Assembly (NCBI GenBank): GCA_963821735.1
Contig: CAWGFK010000002.1
Coordinates: 186,001-250,000 of the forward strand
DNA length: 64,000 bases
Origin: Laspinema sp963821735
GTDB lineage: Bacteria > Cyanobacteriota > Cyanobacteriia > Cyanobacteriales > Laspinemataceae
Direction: 5' to 3'
Position numbers and translations under genes: made by a program. The notes under the pieces are model-generated. The model was not told the origin of the DNA. It ran no database searches and was given only the letters and a program-made list of their open reading frames with translations. Positions 9,651-17,783 of this stretch are shown piece after piece. The first letter of the stretch is position 1; each line of letters starts with the position of its first letter.

Positions 9651-10849
9651 TTGCTTCTCTACCATATTTTGTCTGATTTGTCACTCTCTATTTTATCGAC
9701 CATTCTGTTACTGTTGCAGTTGCCTGCGACGGCGATTCTGCTTTCTCGGCTGATTAAAGGGGCGTTTCGGCAGCCTCCCATTGAACCGACTACACCGACT
9801 CAAGAGATTTATGGTGCAGTGAGTGTGGTGGTGCCGACGTTAAATGAACGCGATCGCCTCTCCCCCTGTCTCGCTGGATTAACTCGCCAAAGTTATGAGG
9901 TGCGGGAAATTATCATTGTGGATAGCAACTCCACCGATGGCACTCAAGATTTAGTCAAGGCGGCAGCAGAAAAGGACCCCCGGATTCGCTTAGTGACCGA
10001 TGACCCTTTGCCGGGGGATTGGGTGGGCCGTCCTTGGGCCTTGAATTATGGATTTTTGTCCAGTTCCTCTGGGAGTCGCTGGTTTTTAGGCATCGATGCC
10101 GATACTCAACCTCACCCGGGTTTGGTGGCGGCAGTGGTGCAGGCGGCAGAGGCAAAAGGGTATGATTTGGTGTCTTTCTCCCCGCAGTTTATTCTCAAGG
10201 AAGCGGGGGAAATGGTGCTACAACCGGCGCTATTGATGACCCTGGTCTATCGCTTTGGTCCGACGAATACCGAGGCGAGTTCGGCGGAACGGGTGATGGC
10301 AAATGGTCAATGTTTCCTCTGTCGGCGATCGGTGTTGGCGGCAGTGGAGGGTTATCAGCAGCGCCCGTCAGTCGTTTTGTGATGACGTGACTTTGGCCCG
10401 AAATATTGCCCTGGCTGGGTTTAAGGTTGGGTTTATGGATGGGGCGAAGGTGATTAAGGTGCGGATGTATGAGGGGGCGGCAGAAACTTGGCGCGAGTGG
10501 GGGCGCAGTTTGGACCTCAAGGATGCGGCGTCATGGGGTCAAACTTGGGGAGATGTCTGGTTTTTGCTTTCGGTGCAAGGGTTGCCGCTGTTGGTGGTGT
10601 TGGGGTATTTGTTATTGGGGTGTGGAAGGGTCGCGGTTGCTGTTGGGGTTAAATTTATTTTTGTTGGGGATTCGGTTTGCTTTGAATTTGGCGATCGCCC
10701 CTTCTTATGACCGGACCCAGGCCCCAAAAACGGCGGCCTGGTTGTTTTGGCTGTCTCCTCTAGCCGACCCTCTGGCGGTGTTGAGAATTATTTTGTCCGC
10801 AATTCACACCCCGACTCAGTGGCGCGGACGACAGTATGGACCCCAATAG
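9651..10849 (+). pseudogene. cruG: Carotenoid 2-O-glycosyltransferase-type protein CruG, two frameshifts
   Basis: A family-2 glycosyltransferase of about 395 residues that matches CruG, which attaches the sugar to myxol in myxoxanthophyll. Present are the N-terminal membrane segment, the nucleotide-sugar fold start (AVSVVVPTLNERDRL, IIIVDSNSTDGT), the DxD-like GIDADTQPHPG motif, then SFCDDVTLARNIALAGFKVGF and RMYEGAAETWREWGRSLDLKD, and C-terminal membrane helices ending WRGRQYGPQ. The reading frame shifts by +1 near 10365 (after GYQQ, before ARQSFCDD) and by +1 again near 10625 (after GYLLLG). The ORF begins at TTG 9651. Either the strain lost this step or the sequence carries indel errors. 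Confidence 0.85.
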
Positions 10850-11083
10850 CAGGAATTCGACTGCTGAATGAGCAGTCTCCTGCTTCTTTTTCGTCACTTG
10901 ATCTATAGCCATGAGAGAGGTTCCCCGAAGGCTGGGCCTTCAGGGTGAGCTTCGGTTGAGGATATGGCATGATCCAACGAAAGAAAGAAAATGAGGTTTG
11001 ACCCTAAACTCTAAAGCCGGAACAAAGGACCCCGGACAGTAGAGCAATGACTGAGAAACCAATCACGAATCGTTGATTCGGAG

Positions 11084-11410
11084 TTATTCTCCGGCCCCAT
11101 CATCCTCACCGGATCCGTTAAATAAATCGATTCGTTCTAGTTGCCAGAGAATTTGGTTTCCTTCTCGTCGCACCCGGGAGACGATCCAGTTACGCCAAGG
11201 CCAGTTGTCGCCACGACTGGTGACGGCACTGGCATTGACATCCATGAGGTCGGCTAGTTCGGAACTCGTGATCAGATAGCCTTTGGTGGCGATGCGATCG
11301 GCGATTTCCAGGGTTTGCATCAGGTACTGGAGTTGAGTGACCCTCACCTCACGGGGTAAGTTGTCAAGGGATTCAGTAGTGGAATGGGCAGTTGTGTCCA
11401 TATAAGCCAA
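11084..11410 (-). CDS. Conserved small cyanobacterial protein, possible winged-helix/HTH
   Basis: A 108-residue soluble protein. A leader of about 15 residues is followed by a helical segment (REVRVTQLQYLMQTLEIADRI) and a helix-turn-helix-like region (ITSSELADLMDVNASAVTSRG), then a Trp-rich strand (DNWPWRNWIVSRVRREGNQILWQLER) and an acidic tail. The pattern suggests a DNA-binding wing, but I cannot name a family with certainty. Homologues of this size and composition are common in cyanobacteria as hypothetical proteins. The gene is convergent with cruG, with 234 bp between them. Confidence 0.68.
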   Translation of the reverse strand: MAYMDTTAHSTTESLDNLPREVRVTQLQYLMQTLEIADRIATKGYLITSSELADLMDVNASAVTSRGDNWPWRNWIVSRVRREGNQILWQLERIDLFNGSGEDDGAGE

Positions 11411-11759
11411 CTCCGAGGTCAGAAGGTCAGAACTTTGGGTTTATTCTAGCGCCTTTACTAGCTTGGGTAAATCTACCTGTCCCTAGGGGGAAAGTTTTGT
11501 TATGAAATCTTGATGTGAACAGGAATTCTAATAGGAGTGATAAGGCAAACAAATATAAGATTCCTGGGTGATGGAATCGCTTCAATCCATGCTGGGCTAA
11601 AGGGAAAATTTCTGTTGTTTTTATATCGGTTTGGTGCAATGTTGGCAATGGTGAATTCTAAAGCGGATTTTTCTTTTCGGAGGGGATAGAGGGTTAGCCT
11701 GAGATTTTGGTGGGATTTTTTGGGGTAAGGCGATCGCTTTCAGCCCACTTAGAAAGGTT
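11411..11759. other. Intergenic spacer
   Basis: About 350 bp between the small HTH-like gene and the repeat array. Short ORFs here lack coding character, and I see no RNA gene. Confidence 0.4.
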
Positions 11760-11945
11760 TGCTAGTCGTTACTACGAACTTTGACAAGAGAACGACTGAA
11801 GTCGTTACTACGAACTTTGACAAGAGAACGACTGAAGTTGTTACTACGAACTTTGACAAGAGAGCGACTGAAGTTGTTACTACGAACTTTGACAAGAGAA
11901 CGACTGAAGTTGTTACTACGAACTTTGACAAGAGAACGAGTTTGG
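11760..11945. repeat. Tandem array of a 36-bp unit built on repeat R1
   Basis: About five head-to-tail copies of a 36-bp unit that joins the R1 hairpin (ACGACTGAAGT and TACTACGAAC) to the spacer TTTGACAAGAG. Three copies carry a G-to-A/T-type change that weakens the stem (GAAGTTGTT). The period is divisible by 3 and free of stops on both strands, which produces spurious 60-75-residue repetitive ORFs in several frames. I regard these as non-coding. Confidence 0.88.
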
Positions 11946-12161
11946 GATCATCTGAGAGGGGAGTTGGCGGGTTGTCGATGAATTGAATTTTGAGCGGGTT
12001 GTCAGGTTCAGGGCTTCTGAGAACGGCTCACAATGGGCCATTGTAGGGGTTCAGGCGGTTTAGGAAATGTAGGGGATCCGGATAGTTTCTGAAAACACCG
12101 ATGAAATTGCCCCCTTGAACGCTCATAATAATCTCGGTGCTTTGAGGATAATTCTTGCCGT

Positions 12162-12425
12162 ATGCCGAGAACCCCAGATTATATAGGCGTTTCCCTCCTG
12201 ATCGAGGGTGGACACAAGGAACAGGTGCGTTTTTCCACGATCCAAGAGTTCCAGAAATGGTATCAAGGGGTATTGGTCCCCAACTCCGACGGAAAAGAGT
12301 TTATCAACGTGCCGATCAAAACCGCTCAAGGAGAGTATATGGTCGTGCGACCCGCTACGATTTTAGGCATTCGGGTGGAACCTGTGTTTCTGTCGAGTGT
12401 CGATCGCAGCTTTGTCGAAGAATAA
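12162..12425 (+). CDS. Conserved small cyanobacterial protein of unknown function
   Basis: An 87-residue protein with alternating strands and helices (YIGVSLLIEGGHKEQVRFSTIQEFQKWY, then a VPIKTAQGEYMVVRPATILGIRVEP segment). It has no membrane helix or signal peptide. The composition and clean start ATG support a real gene. The family is unknown to me beyond being a recurrent cyanobacterial hypothetical. A double-hairpin repeat element lies 90 bp downstream. Confidence 0.7.
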   Translation: MPRTPDYIGVSLLIEGGHKEQVRFSTIQEFQKWYQGVLVPNSDGKEFINVPIKTAQGEYMVVRPATILGIRVEPVFLSSVDRSFVEE

Positions 12426-12516
12426 AGACCCCGCAGTTACCAGTCTGGATGCTCCAGGGTCGGTTTGGGCGACGGGTGTCCTGTAAACTCAGCCTTAGCT
12501 GCTACTCGTTGCCCTT

Positions 12517-12640
12517 ATACCAAATCCGGTTGGTAAAAGTCGATTTTCGTTTTTAGCCCGCGCAGGCGGGCTTCGTCCGTATAGCCCCAGGCTTAAGCCT
12601 GCGGGTTTTTATAGACCTTTGACAACCGGATTCCGTATTA
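12517..12640. mobile_element. Miniature double-hairpin element R2, full-length copy
   Basis: About 124 bp bounded by imperfect terminal inverted repeats (CCAAATCCGGTT at the left, AACCGGATT at the right). Inside are two hairpins: AGCCCGCGCAGGCGGGCT and a second one around CAGGCTTAAGCCTG. A nearly collinear copy lies at 58527-58647 within a cytochrome gene, and the double-hairpin core alone recurs near 20.06 and 21.06 kb. The length, inverted ends and absence of a gene fit a MITE-like non-autonomous element. Confidence 0.8.
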
Positions 12641-13099
12641 GTCTCTGGTGAGGGGCGATCGCTGTGGGTTTGAACTCACCCCAGGAGACTTGGGTGATGC
12701 TCCCCCCCAACCTGGGCTAACTTTACCCAGGATCCTAATCCCTTGCCAGAAACCCCAGTAGATGTGATATCCTGGTGGTCAATATCTAACTCAAAATCCC
12801 ATCTCAGGGTTTTTCCTTGTTAAAAAGCCCATCCCATCCGCCGGTTTGAAGGTTGCCCTCAACTCGACTCAAATCAATTCCCCTCTTTTAGAACCGGCTT
12901 TGAGGATAGAAGGTTGCCCCCTGGGTGCCTAAAAACAGAATTGAGCCAAACGTTGTCCCTTGAATAGCCGGATATCGCTGTTTTATTCGGTGCGATCGCC
13001 CTGGTGGAAAGCTGGCCCCTTCAAGGACAACCCATATCATCCTCATTTGACGATCGGGCCAAATCACCGAAAGCTCGTTCGCTCTTATCACACAAGCCT
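12641..13099. other. Intergenic spacer upstream of the antiporter gene
   Basis: About 460 bp with no convincing gene or dispersed repeat. An open frame with a GTG at 13004 runs into the antiporter gene, but the leader it encodes lacks membrane-protein character and is better read as untranslated. Confidence 0.45.
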
Positions 13100-15025
13100 A
13101 TGGAAATGCCTTTTGATATTACCCTGCTGATTGTCTTAACGGTCATTGCAGGGATCGGAGCTCAAGTTCTGGCGGACTACCTGAAAATTCCAGGTATCGT
13201 CTTTTTGCTGCTGTTCGGCATTCTCTTGGGTCCTGATGGTTTCGGCTTACTGCATCCGAGCCTCCTAGGAGATGGACTCGAAGTGATTGTTAGCCTTTCC
13301 GTCGCCTTAATCTTGTTTGAGGGAGGTCTAAACCTCGAACTCAAAGAACTGGATAAAGTCTCCGGCAGTCTGCGGAACCTTGTCACCATTGGCACCTTGG
13401 TTACCCTGATTGGGGGAGGCATTGCCGCTCATGCCTTCAGTGAATTTCCCTGGTCCATCTCATTTCTATATGCCGCCTTAGTCGTCGTCACCGGACCCAC
13501 CGTCATCGGACCCTTACTCAAACAGGTCCAGGTGGAGCGTTCTGTCGCCGCATTGCTCGAAGGCGAAGGGGTACTCATCGATCCCGTTGGGGCAATTCTA
13601 GCCGTCTTAGTCTTGGATGTGATTTTAAATGGCGATGCCGACCCCCTCCGACTGATTGCCGGATTGTCCATTCGCCTGGGGATTGGCAGTGCGATCGGGG
13701 CTTTGGGCGGTTGGATGCTGGGATATTTCCTCAAACGCGCCCATTTTCTCTCCGAGGACCTGAAAAATCTGGTCGTATTAGCTGGACTCTGGGGCTTATT
13801 CGGCCTCGCCCAAGATATCCGAGGGGAGTCTGGACTGATGGCAACCGTAGTCGCAGGCATTGTCTTACGAGCTTCTGCAGTGCCCGATGAGCGGCTGCTG
13901 CGCCGGTTTAAAGGTCAACTGACCATTTTGGCCGTTTCCGTGTTGTTTATCCTCCTAGCCGCCGATCTGTCCATCGCCAGTGTGATCGCCCTAGGCTGGG
14001 GAAGTTTAGTCACCGTAGCGATTCTAATGTTTCTGGTGCGTCCCATTAATGTTTGGCTTTGCACCATCAACAGTGGACTCAACTGGCGTCAGAAATTATT
14101 TGTAAGCTGGATTGGTCCCAAAGGGATTGTTTCAGCCTCCGTTGCTTCGTTGTTTTCGATTTTACTCACCGATCGCGGAATTAACGGGGGAGACTCCATC
14201 AAAGCCCTCGTCTTCCTCACAATTATTTTGACCGTGGTTTTGCAAGGGCTCACCGCCCGTTCCGTCGCCAAAATCCTGGGTCTGATGTCCACCAAAGCCA
14301 CAGGTGCCGTGATTGTCGGTTCTAACCCCTTAAGCCGCTTAATTGCCCGACTCTTTAAAGAACGGGGTGAATCCGTGGTGATTCTGGATACCAATCCAGA
14401 AGCCTGTGAGCAAGCCGAACGAGAAGATCTACCCGTCTTTTTAAGCTCGGCCCTCGATACGGAAGTGCTCGAAGAAGCGGGACTGGCTTCGATGGGGACC
14501 TTCCTAGCGATGACCAGCAATGGAGAAGTGAATCGAGTCTTGGCGCAACGCACTGCCGAGGAGTTTTCCCCGCCTCGGGTGTTAGCCTTATTTCCCATCG
14601 ACCCCCAAGGGAATAAGGCGGGAAATAAGACTAATAAAATTCAGCACGCTTTTATCCCTGAACTGCAACTCAAGACTTGGAACGAATATCTCAACGATTC
14701 GCAAGTGAAATTGGGGGAAACAGTCCTCAAGGAACCTAGCTGTGCCTTTCAAAAGGCTCATTTACAAGCGCTGATTCGTTCGGGAGAGTTAGTTCCGTTG
14801 TTAATCCAACGAGAAAAACAGCTTTTGGTGGTCTCGGCAACCGATGCATGGCAACCAGGAGATGTGATTATCTATCTCCTCCATGACCCGAAACCCAAGC
14901 TCTTGAAGCGACTTTCTGGGTCGAGTCAGTCTCGCCTGACGGTGGAAAAGTTACCCACGGTGGAGGAAGTGCCGATTTCCTCTCTGGCGTTGGAAGAAAC
15001 CCTGGAAAAGGTGTCAGCAGAGTAA
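13100..15025 (+). CDS. Cation:proton antiporter with C-terminal TrkA-N/RCK domain (NhaP/CPA1-like)
   Basis: A 641-residue protein. Residues 1-400 form about 12 membrane helices of the Na+/H+ exchanger type: FEGGLNLELKEL, VTGPTVIGPLLKQV and GEGVLIDPVGAI include the ion-binding Asp region typical of CPA1 antiporters, and SWIGPKGIVSASVASLF is present. Residues 415-540 form a Rossmann RCK/TrkA-N domain (GAVIVGSNPLSRLIARLF, VVILDTNPEACEQAERE) likely to sense nucleotide or redox state. A TrkA-C-like tail follows. The ATG at 13100 (MEMPFDITLL) is chosen because the family begins here; an upstream GTG adds an unlikely 32-residue leader. Role: Na+/K+ and pH homeostasis. Confidence 0.88.
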   Translation: MEMPFDITLLIVLTVIAGIGAQVLADYLKIPGIVFLLLFGILLGPDGFGLLHPSLLGDGLEVIVSLSVALILFEGGLNLELKELDKVSGSLRNLVTIGTLVTLIGGGIAAHAFSEFPWSISFLYAALVVVTGPTVIGPLLKQVQVERSVAALLEGEGVLIDPVGAILAVLVLDVILNGDADPLRLIAGLSIRLGIGSAIGALGGWMLGYFLKRAHFLSEDLKNLVVLAGLWGLFGLAQDIRGESGLMATVVAGIVLRASAVPDERLLRRFKGQLTILAVSVLFILLAADLSIASVIALGWGSLVTVAILMFLVRPINVWLCTINSGLNWRQKLFVSWIGPKGIVSASVASLFSILLTDRGINGGDSIKALVFLTIILTVVLQGLTARSVAKILGLMSTKATGAVIVGSNPLSRLIARLFKERGESVVILDTNPEACEQAEREDLPVFLSSALDTEVLEEAGLASMGTFLAMTSNGEVNRVLAQRTAEEFSPPRVLALFPIDPQGNKAGNKTNKIQHAFIPELQLKTWNEYLNDSQVKLGETVLKEPSCAFQKAHLQALIRSGELVPLLIQREKQLLVVSATDAWQPGDVIIYLLHDPKPKLLKRLSGSSQSRLTVEKLPTVEEVPISSLALEETLEKVSAE

Positions 15026-15028
15026 ATT

Positions 15029-15072
15029 GGCAGTTGCCCGATTATCCCCCTCCATACTCGGGGCGACTGCCA
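15029..15072 (+). terminator. Stem-loop between convergent genes
   Basis: GGCAGT..GCCCGA pairs imperfectly with TCGGGGCGACTGCC around a loop of about 16 nt, immediately after the antiporter stop. There is no strong T-run, so terminator function is moderate inference. Confidence 0.45.
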
Positions 15073-15089
15073 GACGCTGAATTCTGAAT

Positions 15090-15759
15090 TTAATTCAATC
15101 CCGGTAACAGGCGGTAACTTTGATTATCAATCAAAATAAACAGTCCCAAGGCAATGAAAACAACCGGCGTTAAAATTAGACCATAGCGGGTTAAAACAAG
15201 GGCGATCGCCCGGTGGCGGCTCAAATAGTAGGCGATCGCACTCCACAGTCCCACTAATACATAAAAAATCCCCAAAATGATGGCTAAATCTAGGGGACGA
15301 TTGCTGGCAAATATCGGAACATAAATACCAATATTATCCCCACCATTGGCGACGGTGAGGGCAGCAACATTGTAAATTTGACTCTGGGATAAATAGGTAA
15401 TCCACCGAGGCCACCGACTGGGTTTCTCGAGTGGGTTATCACCGGGACTGACGATTCCTTGGACTTCCGGTTCATCATCGGAGTCGTGACTCTAGTAACT
15501 GCTTGATACCGACTACGAGGGGAATAAATCCCAATAATCCAATCCAAGGAGGAGGTAAAATTAAACCCCCAAATAAACCGGGCAGACAGGCTAAAATTAA
15601 AACGGTAAATCCCAGGTAATTCCCAATCACAATATCGCGAGGATGAAACCCCCGAGCGTCGGTTTGGGAAAACAACAACATGGAGACGGTGATATCGTCA
15701 ATATTGGTGGCAGCAAAGCTGGTGATACCCGTAATCACAGCGGTTAATATAGAACTCAT
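15090..15759 (-). pseudogene. CadD-family (cadmium resistance-type) transporter, one frameshift
   Basis: The N-terminal part (15759 down to about 15490) reads MSSILTAVITGITSFAATNIDDITVSMLLFSQ, the signature opening of the CadD family of small membrane transporters, and ends LESRLR-stop. The downstream frame, starting at DSDDEPEVQGIVSPGDNP and running to LLPGLN, completes a protein of about 220 residues with five or six helices, including the conserved VANGGDNIGIYVPIFA repeat of the N-terminal motif. A single extra C near 15487 accounts for the shift. Cyanobacterial members are not necessarily cadmium exporters; the substrate is unproven. Confidence 0.78.
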
Positions 15760-15843
15760 AAGATTGGCGATCGCAACGCATCAATAAAATTCTGCCCTCG
15801 ATTATATAGCGGTTCCCACCGTTATCAGTCGCTCCCCTCAATT

Positions 15844-15905
15844 GTTCGTAGTAACAACTTCAGTCGTTAATCTTTCCCCAGTTCGTAGTAACGACTTCAG
15901 TCGTT
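15844..15905. repeat. Two inverted-orientation copies of R1
   Basis: Copies at 15844-15868 and 15881-15905, in the opposite orientation to those at 1154. They lie upstream of the CadD-like gene, between it and the lipase-like gene. Confidence 0.8.
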
Positions 15906-15947
15906 ATCTTCTCTTAAATTTGAGTGCAGCATTTTCGCAGGATAAAC

Positions 15948-15989
15948 CCTAAATGTAGAGGCGATTCGCGAATCGCCTCTACATTTAGG
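15948..15989. repeat. 42-bp perfect palindrome
   Basis: The 21 bases from CCTAAATGTAGAGGCGATTC onward are exactly repeated as their reverse complement, with the centre between 15968 and 15969. It can form a full cruciform or hairpin. A diverged relative (GGCGATTCTCAAATCGCC) is seen near 32160. It lies about 30 bp downstream of the lipase-like gene stop and could act as its terminator. The core carries the sequence GCGATTCGCGAATCGC. Confidence 0.85.
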
Positions 15990-16021
15990 TTTCGATGTTA
16001 CCGATTGCCTACATCCTGAAA

Positions 16022-16723
16022 CTATTCTAAATAGGAGACCCAATGGGGTAAGATTTCTGGGGACCCGTACCAGTTCAAGGGCGATCGCGGAGAATGCATC
16101 ACCCCCTCTAAAACAAGATTTTCCGCCCCTACCAGATGCGCCGCTTCAATTGGGGTAATCCCATCACCCCAAGTTTCCCCGATGCCACAGGTGATCCGAT
16201 AGCTATTATGGGCTAACCATTGTCCCCGCTTGCGGGCCCCATACACCGCCTTTCCCGCCAAGCAGACATAACGCACATTGGGGTAAAATGCACCGGGATA
16301 AGCAGTATTGACAAAATCCAAATTTTTGAGGGTCCACCGTTCCTGACTGATATGGGGACTGCCTAACGTAATTAAGGTACTCACGAAGGGATTTGCATAC
16401 CATAACTGAGCGGATTCGTCAATATCCCCATGAATGATATAGGGCTTTTCTCCCAGGTAAATCCGGGCAATCCAACCTCCCGCAGAATGGGCGACTAAGT
16501 TAACTTTCTCAGCGTTAAAGTCTTGTAAGGCTTGCTGGACAGTAGCATGGAGTTGGCGGAGAATCGGGGCGATCGAGCGTCCGCCAATGGTGGGGACCCA
16601 ATCCCGCTTCCGGAGGGGGACTAAGCGGGCGGGAAACCCCTGGTCATTGAGTAAGCGTTCAAACTCCCGATATTCCGATGCAGCGGCGAAAAAACCCGGT
16701 AAAATGACGGTCGGTAAGGGCAT
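16022..16723 (-). CDS. Lipase-like alpha/beta hydrolase
   Basis: A 233-residue alpha/beta-hydrolase. It starts with the first strand (MPLPTVILPGFFAAASEYREFERLL) and shows the nucleophile elbow AHSAGG in NLVAHSAGGWIARIYLG, placing the catalytic Ser at about residue 97. A late His (VLEGVMHSPRSP) is a candidate for the triad. The composition resembles triacylglycerol lipase/acyltransferase-like cyanobacterial proteins, with no signal peptide. The open frame reaches 16825, but the 34 extra residues do not look like protein of this family, so the ATG at 16723 is chosen. Divergent from cobI. Confidence 0.8.
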   Translation of the reverse strand: MPLPTVILPGFFAAASEYREFERLLNDQGFPARLVPLRKRDWVPTIGGRSIAPILRQLHATVQQALQDFNAEKVNLVAHSAGGWIARIYLGEKPYIIHGDIDESAQLWYANPFVSTLITLGSPHISQERWTLKNLDFVNTAYPGAFYPNVRYVCLAGKAVYGARKRGQWLAHNSYRITCGIGETWGDGITPIEAAHLVGAENLVLEGVMHSPRSPLNWYGSPEILPHWVSYLE

Positions 16724-16828
16724 GGTGGAGGGGGGATAGCACGAGATTGAAGGAGATTTAACGATTAGATTGTAACGGCAAACTGAGATTGGGCCAAGAA
16801 TCAAGCCATAACAGAAGGAAAACAAGCA

Positions 16829-17575
16829 ATGACGCCCGTTGGCAGGTTATATGGAATTGGGGTGGGACCGGGAGACCCGGAACTGATTACTCTGAAGGGA
16901 TTAAAACGGTTGCAAGCGGTGCCCGTGGTGGCTTTTCCCGTCGGCAGCAGCGGTAACCCGGGGATGGCGGCAGGGATTATTGCTCAATGGATTCATGCCG
17001 ATCAGGTGCAATTGCCTTTAGAGTTTGCCTTTGTGCGAGATGAGGCGTTGCTGGTGAAGGCATGGCAGCAAGCAAGCAGTCGCGTTTGGGACTATCTGAA
17101 ATTGGGCCAAGATGTGGCTTTTGTTTCCGAAGGGGATATTAGTTTTTATAGTACCTTTACTTATTTAGCCCAGACTCTGCAACAGCAGCATCCCGAGGTT
17201 CAGGTGGAGTCGATTCCGGGAATTTGTTCGCCCTTAGCGGCAGCAGCAGAACTGGGAATCCCGTTAACTATTGGGTCCCAACGGTTAGCGGTTCTGCCCG
17301 CCTTATATCGTGTCGAGGAGTTGGAAAACGCGCTAGACTGGGCGGATGTGGTGGTGTTGATGAAAGTCAGTTCCGTGTACGATCGCGTTTGGGACCTGTT
17401 GCAGAACCGGGGATTGCTCGATCGCACCCAAATTGTCGAACGAGTCACGGGATCGGAGCAAAAAATTCATCGCCAACTGCGCGATCGCCGAGACTTGAAA
17501 CTCCCTTATTTTTCCTTGGCGATTATCCAAGTTGCACCACCGAGTTTCCCTCCAGAATCAGTTTGCAACTTTTAA
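16829..17575 (+). CDS. cobI: Precorrin-2 C20-methyltransferase
   Basis: A 248-residue SAM-dependent tetrapyrrole methylase (CobI/CbiL) that methylates C20 of precorrin-2 in cobalamin synthesis. Visible signatures are the N-terminal glycine-rich GRLYGIGVGPGDPELITLKG, the central VAFVSEGDISFYSTFTYL (SAM site), ESIPGICSPLAAAAELGIPL, and DVVVLMKVSS. The length is as expected for the family. It is monocistronic here, with no cobalamin riboswitch recognised upstream. Divergent from the hydrolase gene. Confidence 0.93.
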   Translation: MTPVGRLYGIGVGPGDPELITLKGLKRLQAVPVVAFPVGSSGNPGMAAGIIAQWIHADQVQLPLEFAFVRDEALLVKAWQQASSRVWDYLKLGQDVAFVSEGDISFYSTFTYLAQTLQQQHPEVQVESIPGICSPLAAAAELGIPLTIGSQRLAVLPALYRVEELENALDWADVVVLMKVSSVYDRVWDLLQNRGLLDRTQIVERVTGSEQKIHRQLRDRRDLKLPYFSLAIIQVAPPSFPPESVCNF

Positions 17576-17783
17576 CTCATAATCAGGATCTATAGCGATC
17601 AAGAGCGATCAGTGTTCCCCTCTTCTGGCAATTTCTATTGTCTTGCCGCACACGAATATCAGTCATCAGTGCTATCATATCCGGGTTGATGGGGGCATCG
17701 AATGTCTGAATTAACGCGGCAGGCGGTGTGAAACTGCTGCATCACAATCGCAGTCTGCCCGTCTAAACCTAAGCTTACCAACC

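Noticed and set aside
11749..11986. Repetitive ORFs on both strands (KFVVTTSVVLLS and TTNFDKRTTEV type)
   Set aside because: They are by-products of the 36-bp tandem array, whose period is divisible by three; no start signal or non-repetitive domain.
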